A stretch of DNA of 64,000 nt from Aphelidium insulamus (GCA_036784855.1 JAZDSV010000007.1:372001-436000); one strand, 5' to 3'; positions 21,655 to 36,084 are shown, counted from the first letter of the stretch. Numbers and translations are program-made. The notes: generated from the sequence alone by a model not told the origin.

Positions 21655-24600
21655 CTATTGTAGGGCAACAGTCTTCAACACGGCATCATTGCCAGACCGC
21701 TGCTGTCCAGCAGAAGCAGACTTTTCCTTTTCGGGTACTTTTGAGTAGGGCAACTCCACTGGCTTTATCTGGTTGAGGTTGTGGGCATCGCGGAATCTCG
21801 TCAGCAATCGGCAGGCAATGACAAATGGCGCCAGACATGCTGCCACCAGTGCACACCAGGCCCACTCTGCCGCACTCAATGCCACAGTGTTCATGAACGA
21901 TCCAAACAGTTGTACAGCGAGCACCTGCACCGCCACAATGACAAACATGATGGTCACGAAGATGTGATTCCGGGTCAGGCCCTCCACGATATTAGCTTGA
22001 CGCTCCAGCTGCCGTGCAATCACTTCATTGACCACCTGCATGAGCACAAAAGTGGTAAACACCAGTGTGTGTATGCGATCCTCGTCGGCGGCTGCCACGC
22101 CAAACTGTTCATAGCCGCCTAGTAGTAGCCACATGCACATGACCACCTCGTACACAGCAACTGCACCAATAAATTGCCACATATTGCGCGTGATCAGCCG
22201 GTCCGTTTTGCGCTGCGGCGGAGTCAGCAATATTTTCTCTTCCGGTTCCTCGCTGGCCAGTGCCAGTGCGCCCAGTGAGTCCTGTAGAAATATTTCAGTG
22301 CATGTATCAAAATATGCAGTGCACTCGCAACCAACCATGATCAAGTTGATCCATAGCAGCTGTACTGTGGACAGTGGGGCCCGTGCATGCGCCGAGCTCA
22401 CCGAACCCAACAGCGTGATGATGATGGCCGAGGCATTGATTGCCAGCTGAAATTGCAAGAATTTCCGAATGACTTCCAGCACGTTGCGTCCCCATTTGAT
22501 GGCCTGCACAATGGATGCAAAGTTGTCGTCCATCAGCACAATGTCCGATGCATTGAGCGCTATCTGAGTGCCGCTTAAACCCATGGCAAATCCCACGTCT
22601 GCTTCCTTTAGCGCCGGCGCGTCATTAGTTCCCTAAATTAGTTAGCGTGGTATATATATATATATATATATATCGTGCCGCTTTGGCAATAATTCCGTAT
22701 GGTGTGATAAATAGGTTCTTATGCGCACAGGAGTATGCATTATACACATCTAGCGTAACGAATAAACATACATCTCCGGTCACGGCAACAACTTCGCCCA
22801 TCTTCTTTAGGAGCGAGACCAATGTATGCTTGTCGGCGGGCGATGAGCGCGCCATCACCTGCAGCCGCGGCACCAGCTCGATCTTTTCTTGCTCGGACAT
22901 GGCACGGAACGCCGGCCCCTCAATCGCCACCCCGTCGCCGTACATTATGCCGCACTCGCGCGCAATAGTGCACGCCGTCAACACGTTGTCGCCGGTGACC
23001 ATGCGCACCGTGAGACCGGCTCGCTTGCACATTGCGACGGCCCGCGGCACCTCGGCCCGCACCGGATCCTTTATGCCGACCAGCGCGAGCAGTGTCAGAT
23101 CCGCCTCCAGCCCGATCGGCTCGCCGTTCTCATCCACCGCGGGCGGCTCGTCGGTGTCGCGGTAGGCGAGAATGATGGTGCGCAGACCGTCCGAGGCCCA
23201 CTCCCGGATCAGTGTCTCCAGGGCGAGTCGGCGCTCCTGGCTCATCTGAGTGACAGCGGCACTGTCCAACTCGCGCGTGCACAGCTGCAGCACAATCTCG
23301 GAAGCGCCCTTGGTGTGGATGCGGTAGAGAGAGCCGGCATCTGCGGGACGCACGGTGGTTGTCATGCGTTTGCGCGCAGACGAAAAGCCCAACTGTCCAT
23401 TTTCGACGGCGGGACACAGCTCCCGGTACCGCTGATAGTCGGCGCCCATTTTCCTTGCCAGCACCAGCATCGCGCCCTCCGTGGCACTGCCAACGAAAAT
23501 CTCTTGGCCGCCCTTGGGATTCGCCTTTAGGAAGCAGGTGGAGTTGCAGCTGATTGCCTCAGCCAACAGCGCCGTCAGTGCCGAGTTCGCCAGCGGGTCC
23601 TGGGAAAAGGGGGCGGCCAGGGAGTGGCCGGATCCCGCGCCATTGTGCACCGCGCCGCCCGCCATCAACTTCACCACGGTCATGGCGTTCTCTGTCAATG
23701 TGCCCGTCTTGTCCGTGCAGATGCACGTCGCCTCGCCCATCGTCTCGGAGGCGCGCAAATGCCGCACAAAGCACCGGTCCTTCATCATCTTGAACATGGA
23801 GAAGGCCAGCGAGATGGTGACGGCTAGGGGCAATCCCTCCGGCACCGCCACCACCACCACCGTGATGCCCACGATGAAGAAGCCGATCAGCTGCGGCACG
23901 GTGTCCAGTGTCACCGCGGTGCCCGACGACGCGACGTCCACGGCCCAGCGCACCAACAGCCCGAGCAGTGTTAGCACGCCGGCCGACATGCCCAGCTTGC
24001 CAATGAGCACCGCGACACCCGACAGCTTCTTCTGCAGCGACGTCTCCTCGCTCATGGACTGGCTGAGCATGGCCTGGATCTCCCCCGCCGACGACCGCTC
24101 GCCCACCGCCGTGATGAGCATGTACGCGCTGCCTTCGCTGACCTGCGTGCCGCTGAACAGTAGCGGCGCCGTCTCAGACTTCTTGATGGGCAGCGACTCG
24201 CCGGTCAGCGGCGACTCGTCAATGACCAGGCGGTTGCCGCGCAGGAACACGCCGTCACCCGGCACCTCGTCGCCGGGCAGCAGCTCCACCACGTCGCCCA
24301 CCAGCAGCTGCCACGACGAGATCAGGTCGCTGTTACCATCGCGTAGCACTCGTACGCGTTTATCGCTCTGCAGCAGGAGCAGCTGGCGGAACTTGCGCTC
24401 CTTGTGGTAGTCATTACCCGCCGTCACGCTCAGCACAATGATCACCGCGATTACGATGGCGGTGCCGTCCACCCAGCCGTCCGCGGGGTGCAGCGCCGTC
24501 TGGATAATCAGTGTGACCAGCGCCGCGACCAGCAGGGTCTTGATGATGGGGTCCTCCTTGATGGTATTGATGACCAGCTGGGCCACGGTGAGGGACGGCG

Positions 24601-24967
24601 GCGGCGCGATTACGTTCCGGCCGTACTGTGCTTGACGCGCCTCCACGTGCGTGACAGTGCGCGCGCCGCCGCCCTCTGTAAACTGTCTGGTCGATAAGCC
24701 GCGCTGTGCATCCGTGCACAGACGTGCGCAGATATCCGTCAGGCAGTTTGGCGAGCTAGTGTCCCACAGCGTACGGAGATGGGCCGCGTCGTTGCGCTGG
24801 TCAAAGTTGACTATTCGCCGCAGGTCCGCCGTGGTCAGTGTGAACTGGTCTTGCTGCTGCGCCACAACTTGTATCACGTGTTCATCAGTCTTCTGCAGCA
24901 TGGGTATGTCGCTGTTGGCGTCGCTGTTTCTATCGGCCACTGTCAAGGATGGTGCGGCGGCGCTCAT
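21655..24967 (-). CDS. Plasma-membrane/vacuolar type Ca2+-ATPase (P2B)
   Basis: A P-type ATPase that pumps Ca2+ out of the cytosol. Three exons, 24967-22772, 22632-22336 and 22281-21655, give about 1,039 residues. Domain order: N-terminal tail, membrane pair (KTLLVAALVTLIIQ, DGTAIVIAVIIVLSV), actuator domain with the SPLTGES motif, PEGLPLAV in M4, and the phosphorylation site CTDKTGTLTE. The nucleotide-binding domain, the MVTGDN motif, GTNDAPALKEADVGFAMG and six C-terminal helices follow. NLIMDSLGALALA in M6 is PMCA/PMC1-like (Asn and Asp Ca2+ ligands) rather than SERCA-like. The tail after the last helix is only about 50 residues, too short for the animal C-terminal calmodulin domain. An extended start upstream is possible, since the frame stays open to the ACT repeat. 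Confidence 0.93.
22633..22771 (-). other. Calcium-pump intron carrying a TA repeat
   Basis: A 139-bp intron, longer than most here, interrupts TGD|GTNDAP of the P-type ATPase. It contains a TATA run at about 22652-22674. Confidence 0.75.
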
Positions 24968-25167
24968 GGCGGCTGCGGCGAATAAATCGTGGCGTGCAAG
25001 TACACTGTGGACACCTTGGCCGTGGACAAACAGCCACGCGTAGCAATTAGAACTGAAACAGTTTTGGAGGCTGCGGTAACCAGGCATACAAAAACAGGTT
25101 GCACTTATATTCAATCTGCTGTATAATTGTGTCAAGTACAGCTTCATAGAGTCTATGGTCAGAATTA

Positions 25168-25530
<363 letters not shown>

Positions 25531-25649
25531 TCTACTCCAACTACTACTACAAGTACTGTGCAGCAAAGTAACTCATTATGCTCGGATAGCATTACTTCTT
25601 TGACAGCTACAGTCTCCAGATAGCCGATACTAGTTTAAATATGCTGTTA

Positions 25650-27355
25650 TTAATCATTAAGAGGACGAGACCGCCTTGATATAAATGCCAGCACCCAGTC
25701 AGTCTCGATGGCTTCCATCATGTCACGTTCTGCCTGCTCCCTGGATACAGCGCCACCGCCGCGGTCACCTCGCCTCATCAACAGCCGCACCACTGTTTCC
25801 GGCACCAGAACCAGCTCGATAAACTTTGTGAGTGATAATTTCCGGGCCAGTGCGTCACTGTCAGCGCTGCCAGCGCTATTGTCCGGCAGAAATGCCAATC
25901 GATGTCCCGCTAGCCGGCCGGTATGACGAACATCGTCATCAGCAGTGTTGTACGCTGACTGAAGCTGACGAGCAATCAGATGATAGTCATCGGGGGAGAA
26001 CGGGCCGCGAGCGACCTTTTTGTGCAGAGACTGCGCGCTTTTGCCGCCACCCACGAATTCCGTGTAACGCCAACAGTCAGCATCATTGCCAACACATATA
26101 GCGTCCAGCTCGGGCAGCATCGCATTAATATCGGCGCAGAGTTGCGGATTTGAGTGTTCCTCGTTGATGTTGGCATACTCAAACACCTCCCTGGCAACCT
26201 GCAGCGATACGTTACTCAATGAGTACAGAAGTAGTATTGCTCCACCTCTGCGGATTCGAATAGCGGATCGGTGTCGGCAAGGATGCTTTTTCGTGGCACG
26301 CGGGACGACGATCCATCCCACGAGCGGACCAGGTATAAAGTGGAGCCACTGTGCGTGGTACACACACTCTCCATCAGTGCCGGGTGGTAGTAGCTGCCGG
26401 TCTCCTTGTACTTTACCAGCACAACGCTACCTGTATAAATAATTTTTAATGTCATGTCACCGATGCATTTGTATACTTGCCGACAGCAACAGGAGTGCTC
26501 GGAGTGTCGGCCTTCTTCCGTAGCCAACCGTTGGCACCCCTGCAAGCACCTCGACGTAAATAATAATGTACAAAATGTATCCACTATCCACTTGCGCTGA
26601 TTTGGGTGGCTTTGACGGACTGTCGGTGGCCATGAAGACGTTTTCATCGGATGATGCCGATGTCAGCGAAGTCAACGAGGACATTGAGGTCTCGTCCGCT
26701 ATATCGACAAGTAAATGACGTCCTCTTTACGTACAATATACCACAATATAGCAATACCGGTGGGTTTGCGCGTGTGCCGCTCCAATGCCGCGGTTGCCGG
26801 CAGCAGCTCAGAGTCACTGTCGTCCGAGTCTCGTGCGATTCCGTCTCCATTTGCCGCGCTCCTCAATGCCTCCTTAAAACGCTGAGCAACTTTCTGGTTG
26901 GACGCGTGCAGGCCCCGCTCCCTATTCTGGCCGTACGTGTGTACCGAAGTGCGCAGCGGCGTCAACTTGTCTGCCGGCACATCGACTTCAAACGGTGCGC
27001 TGCCGAGGTGTTGTTCAAATGCGGCCGCAGAATTGTCATCGTCTTCAAAGCCGAGTAGTCTGACGCGCGTCTTTCCCGCACTCTGACACTTTACTACCTG
27101 CACACACATTTATCCGATATGTCGGCGCATATACAGGCAAGACGACGGTGTGAAACATACTCTGCCCGGCCAGCGCGGACAAGTAACCGGGCGTTTGCGG
27201 GGCGTGGATGGCTGTGGCGGGTCGCACAGGTCCACGATGAGCTGGGATGTGCGAGCCGTACCCTCCATCCAAACAAGCGCCCCGGGTTGTAGCTGTTCAT
27301 GCGGTCTTGCGCTTCTTGCCGCGGCCGAGGTGATGGCGGCCTTTCTGCGGCCCAT
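25650..27355 (-). CDS. PWWP-like domain protein, probably chromatin-associated
   Basis: It starts at 27355 with a basic segment (MGRRKAAITSAAARSARP). The first domain reads LQPGALVWMEGTARTSQL, then CPRWPGRVV joined across an intron, KTRVRLLGF, VPADKLTPLRT and NQKVAQRFKEALRSA. This is the order of a PWWP domain: GdlVWa, WPa.V, v.FFG, then a helix with F..A..EA. A second beta-rich segment (GSVVLVKYKETGSYYHPALME, then LYLVRSWDGSSSRVPRKSIL) may be a Tudor-like fold. The C-terminal third is helical (AREVFEYANINEE, SLTKFIELVLVPETVVRLL, ERDMMEAIETDWVLAF) and unknown to me. A role in reading histone methylation is inferred from the PWWP resemblance. Exon borders after 26700 are approximate. Confidence 0.5.
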
Positions 27356-27518
27356 GCGAACTGTATAAATCTAGTATTGTGGGACTTCGAGTCCTATTGT
27401 ACTTCGACAGAGCGTCCTTTACTTATAAAGTTGTGTATGTATGGCTGTATCGATATCTGTGCATGCTTAACACAGTGCGGGTAAATAGTATCAACACCAC
27501 CAAAACCATTCAACGGGT

Positions 27519-30500
27519 CTATTTCAATAACTGAAGCAAGTTGCCGACAACATCCAAGAAGTCGGATTTGGTAGTGTGCGCTGCATCGGCATTGCTGGCA
27601 CGGAGCTGTTTCAACATTGTGCAATCTATGCCGCATTTTCGTAGTACAGGGCGAGCCTGCATCGGAATAATTATAGAACAGATACATCACATGCTTGCCT
27701 TTTGATTGTCGTACAAGAGGACCCAGAGCAGATGGAGTACAGCTTCAGTGAGGGCTCGGTTCTTGAGTGTGCGCACTGCGGCCGCCACTTCCATCATTAA
27801 ATTTGCTGCGGGCATCAATTGTGCACACAACAGTGAACTTGAGCATACCTCTGCCTAGAACAATCTTCTGCTGCGAACGGCCGCCAAAGCATACATTTCG
27901 CAAACATCCCACAGCTATGGTTGCGAGGGAGAGCCGTTTCTTCGCCATAAGTGATGCCGTCAAGTAGCACAACTCATCCAGTATTCCCGACTCGTGCATG
28001 TGCGCCGGCAGTTCGGCAGCGCGGGATATGGCTGTCAAAAAGTGCAGTACCTGCGCCAAAGCGTGAGCCGGCAACTTCAGTCCGTCTGTGATCAAAGGAC
28101 GTAACGAGCAAAGCATCTGGCCCTGTATATAAATGCGTTATACACATACAGGTTGTTTCAATATCTTGCAGTCGTACATACCCGAATAATATGTAGTCTC
28201 TGTTTGCGAAAGCGAAACAGGTGTTCAACTACGCGCAGACATATAAAGCAGAGGCTGGATGGTTTTGACTCGTCAACAATTCGATTCCTAACTAGCAAAA
28301 GCACCACTTTCGGCAGTTCCATGCTCCTCGCCGGTATCGAGTCTTCGTCACAGGTACAGTAGATGAAACCAAGCCAGGAAAGCAGTTTCATGAGCAGCGT
28401 GTGGCTATAAGATTTCGCCACAGAGCGCAGCTTTGCCATAGCCAAATCCAGCATTTGATCATGCAACTTTACCTACAATTGGCCACATTCAGTATGCACG
28501 TAATGAGACACATTTGCACAGATGATGATCACCATTTGAGACTGCACACTTTGTGCCTCGCGCAAAAAGTGAAGATAAGCATCGATTGCGACTAGCGGCT
28601 CTCTGGCTTCATGCAGAGGATCTTGTATATATGCCATCAGCAGTGCTTCCACATGTAACTGAATTTGGTCGGCAAAAGTAGTCAAGATCTCCACGCGGAC
28701 GGAGCACTGTCGAGATACATTGACCAGTAGGGTAAGTACGTTGGTAAGTATAGAAATATCAACATGTCTTCGCGGCTCTGCCAAGCGCACAAAACCTTCC
28801 TGAACAGCACCGATCCAATTTGCGATCGAGGCAACAGCATTCTGCTCAATGCCCGAGTCGCACTCGCCCCAGTATTGTGACAGGCCGTCAGGACAGACGC
28901 GGGCGCATGTCGACACGAGTGAAATGAGCAAACACCACTGCGTCCAATTTTGCATCAAGGCAGCCCTCTCAAGCAATTGCATCATCAATGACAGCATCAA
29001 GCCCTCCTTGAGCGATGCAATGAGCTCCGCCGGCAATGGTTCGCGACGGACTAGAATAGTCTGTAAAATCGCAAGTACTCGACTGCGAAGCCGAGTGCAT
29101 CGATCTTCGTCATCATCGTCGGATACGCTATGCCGCAGTAAAGAAACAAGTCGACCCATGATCGGAGGCGATGCAGTCAGCATGCATCGTGCATGTGGAG
29201 AATAAACCGACAAGATATAAACTAATTCCAACAAGTTATCTTGTGCTTCGAGGCAAATTTGCAAGCTGGTCGACTGAAACTGGTCAATCTCCAACGAAGT
29301 TAGCAGGGAAGATTCATCCGCGCAATGCTCGGGAACAACGCCCTGCTGAAACTCGTCCGACGTGCACAACAGTCGAGATAGTGACAGCACGCAACCAGAC
29401 TCGGCAAGTTTACGGGACAAGTAGTCGGGAGCAATTTTGGCAATATTAAGCAGCAATTCGGTCAAAGCTGATGGATATCCGATTGCAAAGTTTCGACTGT
29501 CCACGACATCAACTAGTCGGTCAAAGAATAGGCAGTTGTCTAGTATGCGCAAGATTTGAAATATTGGCGCCTCTGAGCCCAAAGTCGATCCTGATTTGCC
29601 TCCTTCCTCCGCAACGCCTTGGATTCCGTGGTCGCGCACGAAACGTATAAAGAAGTTGTTGATCAGGTGAAACGACTCTTTCCGCACTTGTTCCGGCCGG
29701 TCAATATCTAGCGCGTATGCAAAAGCCATGTCCAAAAAGTTGGGATTTCGCTGCATCACCGACGTATAACTCTCGGGAATTAACAGTAGATTGGATAGTA
29801 TTCCCAGCGCGACCGCTTGGACACAAATTTCGTCGTCGGATAGGAGCTGCGAAAGCCAGTCCAGACGACCTTCAAAGTACCAGTGATTTCCCCACAATTT
29901 TTCACAGAGAGGCGAAGGTAATAACGCTATACAAGACACTTGGCGCAAACATTTACCCAAAAGGACATACACAGCACGATCCTGGCTTGAGAAGGATTTC
30001 ACCTTGGAGTAGCTCTGCTGTAAGCATCCAAGTGCTTGAGTGAGAACAGCCGTCAGATCAACCGCAGTTTGAATGTCGATGTTTCCGAGAACCTTGTGGG
30101 CCGACAGTATGAACAAAATTGCTTGCAGACTGTGTCGACGATTTTCCCGATCTTCCACTGTCACTTGAGGGTGCGAAAAACACCAAAGCAGTCCGCCTTT
30201 CAGACTGGCCAACAAGGGATTGAACTTGGTCTTGCTCGCCAAGTTGCAATTTACAACCGCCAAAACAAGAGTATAACAGAATTCGTATACTTTTTGCTCC
30301 AATGCAGAGGAAAGTCCTCCGACGCCTATTAGGCCGTCAAACTGTTTACTTCCGGCAGCGGTGCGCGAAGAATCAACAAGTTTAAAGAGATTTTCCAAGA
30401 GTGCGTTGTTGCAGAGCGACCAGAAATGTGCATCAATGGCTGTTTCCGGCAGCATCTTGTTCAACAACTCTAAAACGCGCGCCAGCAGTACTGCATCTTG

Positions 30501-33500
30501 TTCGCCTGCTGGGTCTGTCGTCAAAAATCTACGTTGCGGTGGTTAGAATATGTATCCTGTCCTGTTGTGATTACTTACCTCAAGAACGTGGCTTCAAGGC
30601 CGCAATTGGGTATTTCTGATCGTTCACGTGATGAGTAGCAGAGGGTTTCCAAGTGACAAGAAAGCTCAAAAAATTCTTCATGACTGCGCGCCGATTGCAA
30701 ATGACTCAAGTACTGCTTTGCAGTGATAAGAGCGCTGGTCGGACTGGGGGCAAGCGTAGAGCGGTTATTGTATAAGCATTCGAGAACAAATAAGCACCCC
30801 TTGGAATGCCACATTCGCGCAAATAGCGGCTTCTGATTTGGACATGGGTGAAACGCCACGCGCAGACGTGTTGGAACATTGTGAAGACACAAACTGGCAG
30901 AAAATACTGTAGACAACATATCTGCGGCAGCGAAACGAATTCTTTCTCCACCCATCAAGTAATCTACCTGATTAATAAAACAGCACTGTGAATTCCAAAA
31001 ATGATCGTACGACGAACTGCAGCCCGCATCAACTCATCGTCGAGCGATATAAAGCTACTGTCGCCGGACGAGAAAACGTGCTGCAGAAACTTGAATGCTG
31101 CACAAAGCCTGCCATCATCAGAATTTGCATCAGACATGCCCTCCACGATCACAGAGCAGCACTCGGAGAGAATTGCGGCCAGCTGCTGTTGTTTATACAA
31201 GTCGATATCGCCTGTGACAATTAATTGAGCAATTGCACCGTTCGTGGTGTACAATTCGCTCACCAAGCTTGGAACCACCCATAACTACTGCTGCAAATTC
31301 TCGAACAGTATCCACATGAAACGCAATGGACTCTGTCGTCTCGGGCGTGTGCACAGTATCATTGTTGTCGATGTTGAGGAGCCGCTTCAATTCATTAATC
31401 GATTTCCGCGCATAACTAGTTCGTTCAGCTAAATATAATTCACATATTTTCGTGGCGCTTACGTGGTATTAGTGTGAAACATACCCAGCGCAGAGAGAGC
31501 AATTTTGCTCGCGTTATTGCAATACTTCGCCCATAATATGTCAAGTTCATTCAAATCATATTCGTTCGCGGAGTATGCAAGCAGAAGCGGAAACAGCTGT
31601 GGCAGCTGTTCTCGATTTCGGCCCGCCAGTGCGTCAAACACAGTGCGGACAGTATCCCATTTTATCTGCACGATCAAGTATTAATAGCATGTTACCACAC
31701 ATCATAAGTGCGTACTTGCGGCGGATCAGCATCCAGTGCAACGTCCATGAATATGGCGCGAAATACATTGACGGCGGACTTGAAATCGGTATCGGCAAGT
31801 GATGCTACGAGAGCTTCACTCGCATGCTGGTGGATTCTTGTCCCTGGGGCAGCTTTGAAAAAATAGGCAGCGAATTCGCACAAGTCGCTGGCCTGACTGG
31901 CAATGCAAGTGTACACAATGACATATGTCAGATCATTATCACAGCCTTCCATGATGTAGACGAGTACTCGGAATAGCTGCTGAACAGAATTGGGGCTTCT
32001 CATCTATGTCATCCGTGAGTACGCTGTGAGTGCAATGCATGCAGACTCACGGTTAATTGATTGAACATTGATTGCAGGAACTCGACAATGAACGATAGAA
32101 TTGGCACAGCATAATTGATCGGATACTCATCAGTGTCCAGACTTTGATATTGACGAACGGATAGCAGCAATGGCTCGATATATGCGAGACAATAGCGCGC
32201 AAACAACTCGTCATCATCGATAACAGCATCATCGTCTTTGCTGGTTCCAGTCTCACTTGCCAGCGCGCTTTCCACATAGAGACAAAGGTATGGAGAGAGT
32301 AGTGAGAGCACTTCCAAGATCTGGCCGACCATGGCTGCCTCGACAAGATATGGTGTCAACTGCATGAACAAGTCGTGGCACGTAAATGGCAGCGAGTGAA
32401 AACCATCCACAGATGGCGACGCGGGTGTATCGGTATAAGCTGCACTGAGCGAGAGTTCGGGCGTGTTGTTTGTGAATGTTTTAGTGCTGGTGGTGCGCAG
32501 GGTGCCGATGGTTTCGCGCAGAACAAATGTCAATTGAATAATCAATTTCCGCACCAGATCCAAGCCCACAGCCATGTTTCCCGCATCGTCTCGCATATAG
32601 TTTAACAGTGCCTATGTAGATATATCATTTAAGTCTGCATTATAAACTAGGTGTACCTGAAGGAGTTGAGGACGCTGTAGAAAGATCTGAGCGCCGAAAT
32701 CGTGGCACAACACGTCAAAGCACCAGCGAATACGATCTGTGCCGCCCATGGCATCTCGAGCTCCCAGAAAGTGCAGGAACTCTGCGACAACCTTTTCGTC
32801 ATCAGCGCCCAGGTGGACTGTCTGGAAGGCGACGGGACAAGCGTGTGGCAGATGCGGTAAAGGCGCCGCGACTGCAGCGACTTCAAACAGTCCTACTAGA
32901 TGAAAAGATGCAGGACGGGAGTAGTGAAGTGCCTGCCTGTGGAAGGGACGGCCTCCTGCTGTTCCTGTTCCATGGCGGCAGTGTGTGCCACGGCCGACAC
33001 GTGCTGCACCGCGTGGACAGCGTGTGGCTCGTCCTTGTGTCGCAGACACTCCACCACCGCACGCAAGCGTTCCCGCAGCGCAGCATCCGTGTCTGCGTGT
33101 CGCTCCAGTCGCAGCACCGCGGTCAGGGCATTCAGTGTGACCAGCTGTTGGCGCCCATCGGGCTCCTACACGCGCAGCATGCCCGCAGTGAGCCATAATA
33201 GCTGTGGTAGTCATGGCCAGACGAACCGCCGCCACTGCCGCCATCACATCGGCCAGAAATACTTTGTCTGCAGCAGTCACCTCGGCACCCGCTGCCACCA
33301 GCAGGTCCAGCAGTGAGTGCAAGAGCTGTGGCTGGGATGCCAAGTGCCGCGGCTGCCAAATGCCGGCGTCCAGCTTGAATCGGAGTGCTCCGAGCGCTCT
33401 GCCGCGGATCTCGGCAATGGGGTGGCCTGTAGCGGTCAGCGGTGTGTGCATATGGCATGGTGTGGAGGTGGTGTGTGAGGGTGTATGTGTGTGTCTGTGC

Positions 33501-33557
33501 AAGAGGACTTGCTCAACTTAAGCGCCAATTGGGCGAATGCCGCAGTGTGCGCCCCAT
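27519..33557 (-). CDS. RTTN: Rotatin, centriole/basal body armadillo-repeat protein
   Basis: Rotatin (Ana3 in flies) is needed for full-length centrioles and basal bodies. The N-terminal signature LSHPIAEIRGRALGALRFKL matches the rotatin start 'hPLAEIReRAL..I..Kl'. The body is a long array of leucine-rich helical repeats without other domains. A large exon at 30500s-28473 includes YFEGRLDWLSQLLSD, CVQAVALGILSNLLLI and VRKESFHLINNFFIRFV. The C-terminus has IAVGCLRNVCFGGRSQQKIVL and then LHLLWVLLYDNQKA, matching rotatin's 'LRNlCF...nK..i' and 'ALWaLlhNnqKAK' blocks, ending DFLDVVGNLLQLLK. About 10-12 introns. The first exon (33557, MGRTLRHSPNWRL) and its splice to the next are the least sure. 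About 1,750 residues, shorter than the roughly 2,200 of human. Confidence 0.78.
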
Positions 33558-33891
33558 GGGTGTCTGAACCTTCTGCGGGGAAAGTAGTAGTGCCCGCCAT
33601 AAGCGGGAGAGTGTTCAGTGGCAGTCTATGCCCCGCTGCCTGGCTGCTGTCGGCGTCAGGGAGCGCCGGTTTGTGCAGGAGCCGCGTTGTTACGGAAACG
33701 CCGTTGTTGTGTTGGCGCGCCCGTTGTCGACGTCCTTGTCTCTCTCTCTCTCTCTCTCTGCCTGCCTAGGTGTCTCTGTCTGGAGGCTATCTAGTCTCTC
33801 TGCCGCCTGCCTGCCTGATACCTCTGGACTCTCTTGACTGACTGACGCCGCCCGTCTAATCACTGCCACACACATACACACACACCGAGAC

Positions 33892-35821
33892 ATGTCGGAC
33901 GGACCGTCAGCCAGCTCGTTCTCGGTAAGAGGGGGGGGGGGCACCACCTACTGAATACTGACATACCACACTGCCGTAGCCCGGGCCGCGGTACAAGCTG
34001 GGTGCCATGAAGAAAAAGTGCGGCGGCTTCAAACAGTGGGCGCTGCGCTATCTCATCCTGGACAAGGACCAGATGATTCTCTACTACTACCACACTCCCA
34101 AGGTGTGTCTCTGTGTGGATGCGTGCTGTGTGGCTGTACTGTCTGTTCTTTTTGTGTGTGTGGGATATGCAGCAGATACTACGTACACACGTCCTTCCAG
34201 TGTCTGACAGTCAGGACGCTGCGCCACGAAGGAGTCTGCAGCTGTCTCAGTGCGCCATCGCCAAGACCACGGAACAGGCGGGTCCCGGATTCAAGGTGTC
34301 GCTGAGCGGGTCGCGTGACTTTATCTTTGTTGGCACCAACGCCGCCATCGTCGACGACTGGATAACCGCCATTCTGCAGGCCAAGAGCCCGGGAGGCGGC
34401 CGTGATTCCACTAGCGGCGCCAAAGGTCTGTCGCCCACGGGTGAGGCGGGTGGTGGTTTCGGTGGCGGAGGTGTCAGATCACCTACATCAGCGTCCTCGT
34501 CCAGCGGCGGCGCGTCGGACGGCGGCGGCCACTTTTCATACAATGGACCCACGCTGGCGGTGCTGCCCAGTCGGACAAACACGGGCGGGTCGCCACTCCA
34601 GCCGCCCGGAGTGCCGAATTTGCCTGCGGGGTTGCGTCCCGGTGGCCCCACGGCACAGTCGGCCAACTCCACCGCGTCGACCGCCAGCGACACGCACGCC
34701 TCCAACAACAACACTCTGGTGGGCAATCAGCGCGATGCCGACACCAACTCCACGCTGGTGGCGGCCCAGGGCGGACCCAATGCCGCTGCCCGGGCCAAAG
34801 TGCCGGCCGGGCAACCAGTGCCCGTAATCGTCATGACACCGGACAACAAGAAGTTTGCGCCGATCGAGCGGCCAGTGTTCGCCATACTGAAGATTGGCCG
34901 CTATGTCGGCAGCCAGGCGCAGTCGGACGACATGATCACCTTCAAGAGCAAGGTCATATCGCGTAATCACGCCGAGATCTGGTCCGTCAACACCGAGGTG
35001 TACATCCGGGATACGCGCAGTCAGTCGGGCACCTTTTTGAACGCCATGCGCCTCAGTGAACCCGGCAAGGAGAGCAAGCCCTACCGACTGAAGCCGGGCG
35101 ACGTCATTCAGTTTGGCGTGGACTACAAGGGTGCCACAGAAGGTATATTACGCGTACTTTATGTATGTGTGTTGTGTATTTAACTGGCATTGCAGACAAT
35201 GCTCGCTGCATCTCGGTGCGAGTGGATCTAAAGACCAAGGTGCTGGAACCATTGCCGCCGCCGCCTTCAATCGGCATGCGGCAGCCAAACACCACCGGCA
35301 AAGAGGAGACGCTGGTGGGTGGGAATGACGGCGCCACACTTATCGGCGGGAACACCCGCAACACCACTCAGTCTGACCGGACTCTGGTGGGCAATGGCGG
35401 CCAGAAGAATGACGACACGCTGTACGGTGCGCAGAATGCCCCGCACAATAATGGCAACAATGCTGCTGCGCCGCCCCCAATGCCGGGCATGATGCGACCT
35501 CCAATGATGGGCGGTCAGTGCCTGATTACACCTGTATATATGATGTGTATAATGTTGGAGCTGAATATGCAATATTTACGCCATTATGTTATCATGGATA
35601 ACGTGACAGTGCCCGGCATGCAAATGGGCTTCGGAGGCCCGCCAATGATGGGACGTCCACCAATGATGGGAGGCCCGCCGCCAATGATGGGTGGGCCACC
35701 GCAGATGATGGGCGGAGGTCCGCCGCCCGGTATGATGATGATGGGCAGACCGCCTGTGATGGGCGGCCCCACAATGGGTCGGCCGCCAATGATGGGCACA
35801 CCGCCGCCTGGTATGCGATAA
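33892..35821 (+). CDS. PH-like plus FHA domain protein, SLMAP/Far10-like, with PPMMG repeats
   Basis: Five exons, 33892-33924, 33980-34102, 34215-35142, 35196-35513 and 35610-35821, give about 537 residues. The first part is PH-like: KCGGFKQWALRYLILDKDQ, ILYYYHTPK, then DFIFVGTNAAIVDDWITAIL as a C-terminal PH helix. A Ser/Gly/Asn-rich linker follows. The FHA domain reads IGRYVGS, KVISRNHAEIW (phosphothreonine-binding SRNH), YIRDTRSQSGTFLNAMRLS and KPGDVIQFGVDYKG. Its core is very like SLMAP and fungal Far9/Far10 of STRIPAK, but no coiled coil or membrane tail follows. Instead there are NTLVGN/ETLVGG-type motifs and a C-terminal run of Pro-Pro-Met-Met-Gly units. A scaffold role is inferred. 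The 5'UTR holds a CT run (33737-33758). Confidence 0.75.
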
Positions 35822-36084
35822 TTTGCGTTTTTTGCTGGTGGCAACCCCGCCCGGTGGCATTCCTTATAGCGGCCGAACAATATAAACCATATAAATGTGC
35901 ACACGGACTGTTTTTCATTGCCACGAGGTAATTATTACCTGCTTCTACGGTGTACACTGACATGATTGGTCAAAGCGCGCCATCCAATCCACCAATGGGG
36001 TCGCTCCATCTTTGAGCTGCATCAGATCGTTCATCAAATCTGCGCGTCTCGTTGCACTCCAAATAAGCAAGTAAATAGCCACAG

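Noticed and set aside
23481-24410. A 309-codon open frame on the plus strand
   Set aside because: Antisense shadow of the P-type ATPase; Ser/Thr/Pro-rich composition and no domain.
34113-34214. Upstream extension of the FHA-protein frame (MWMRAVWLYC...)
   Set aside because: It is intron sequence between PH-domain exons; GT at 34103 and AG at 34213-34214 give an in-phase join.
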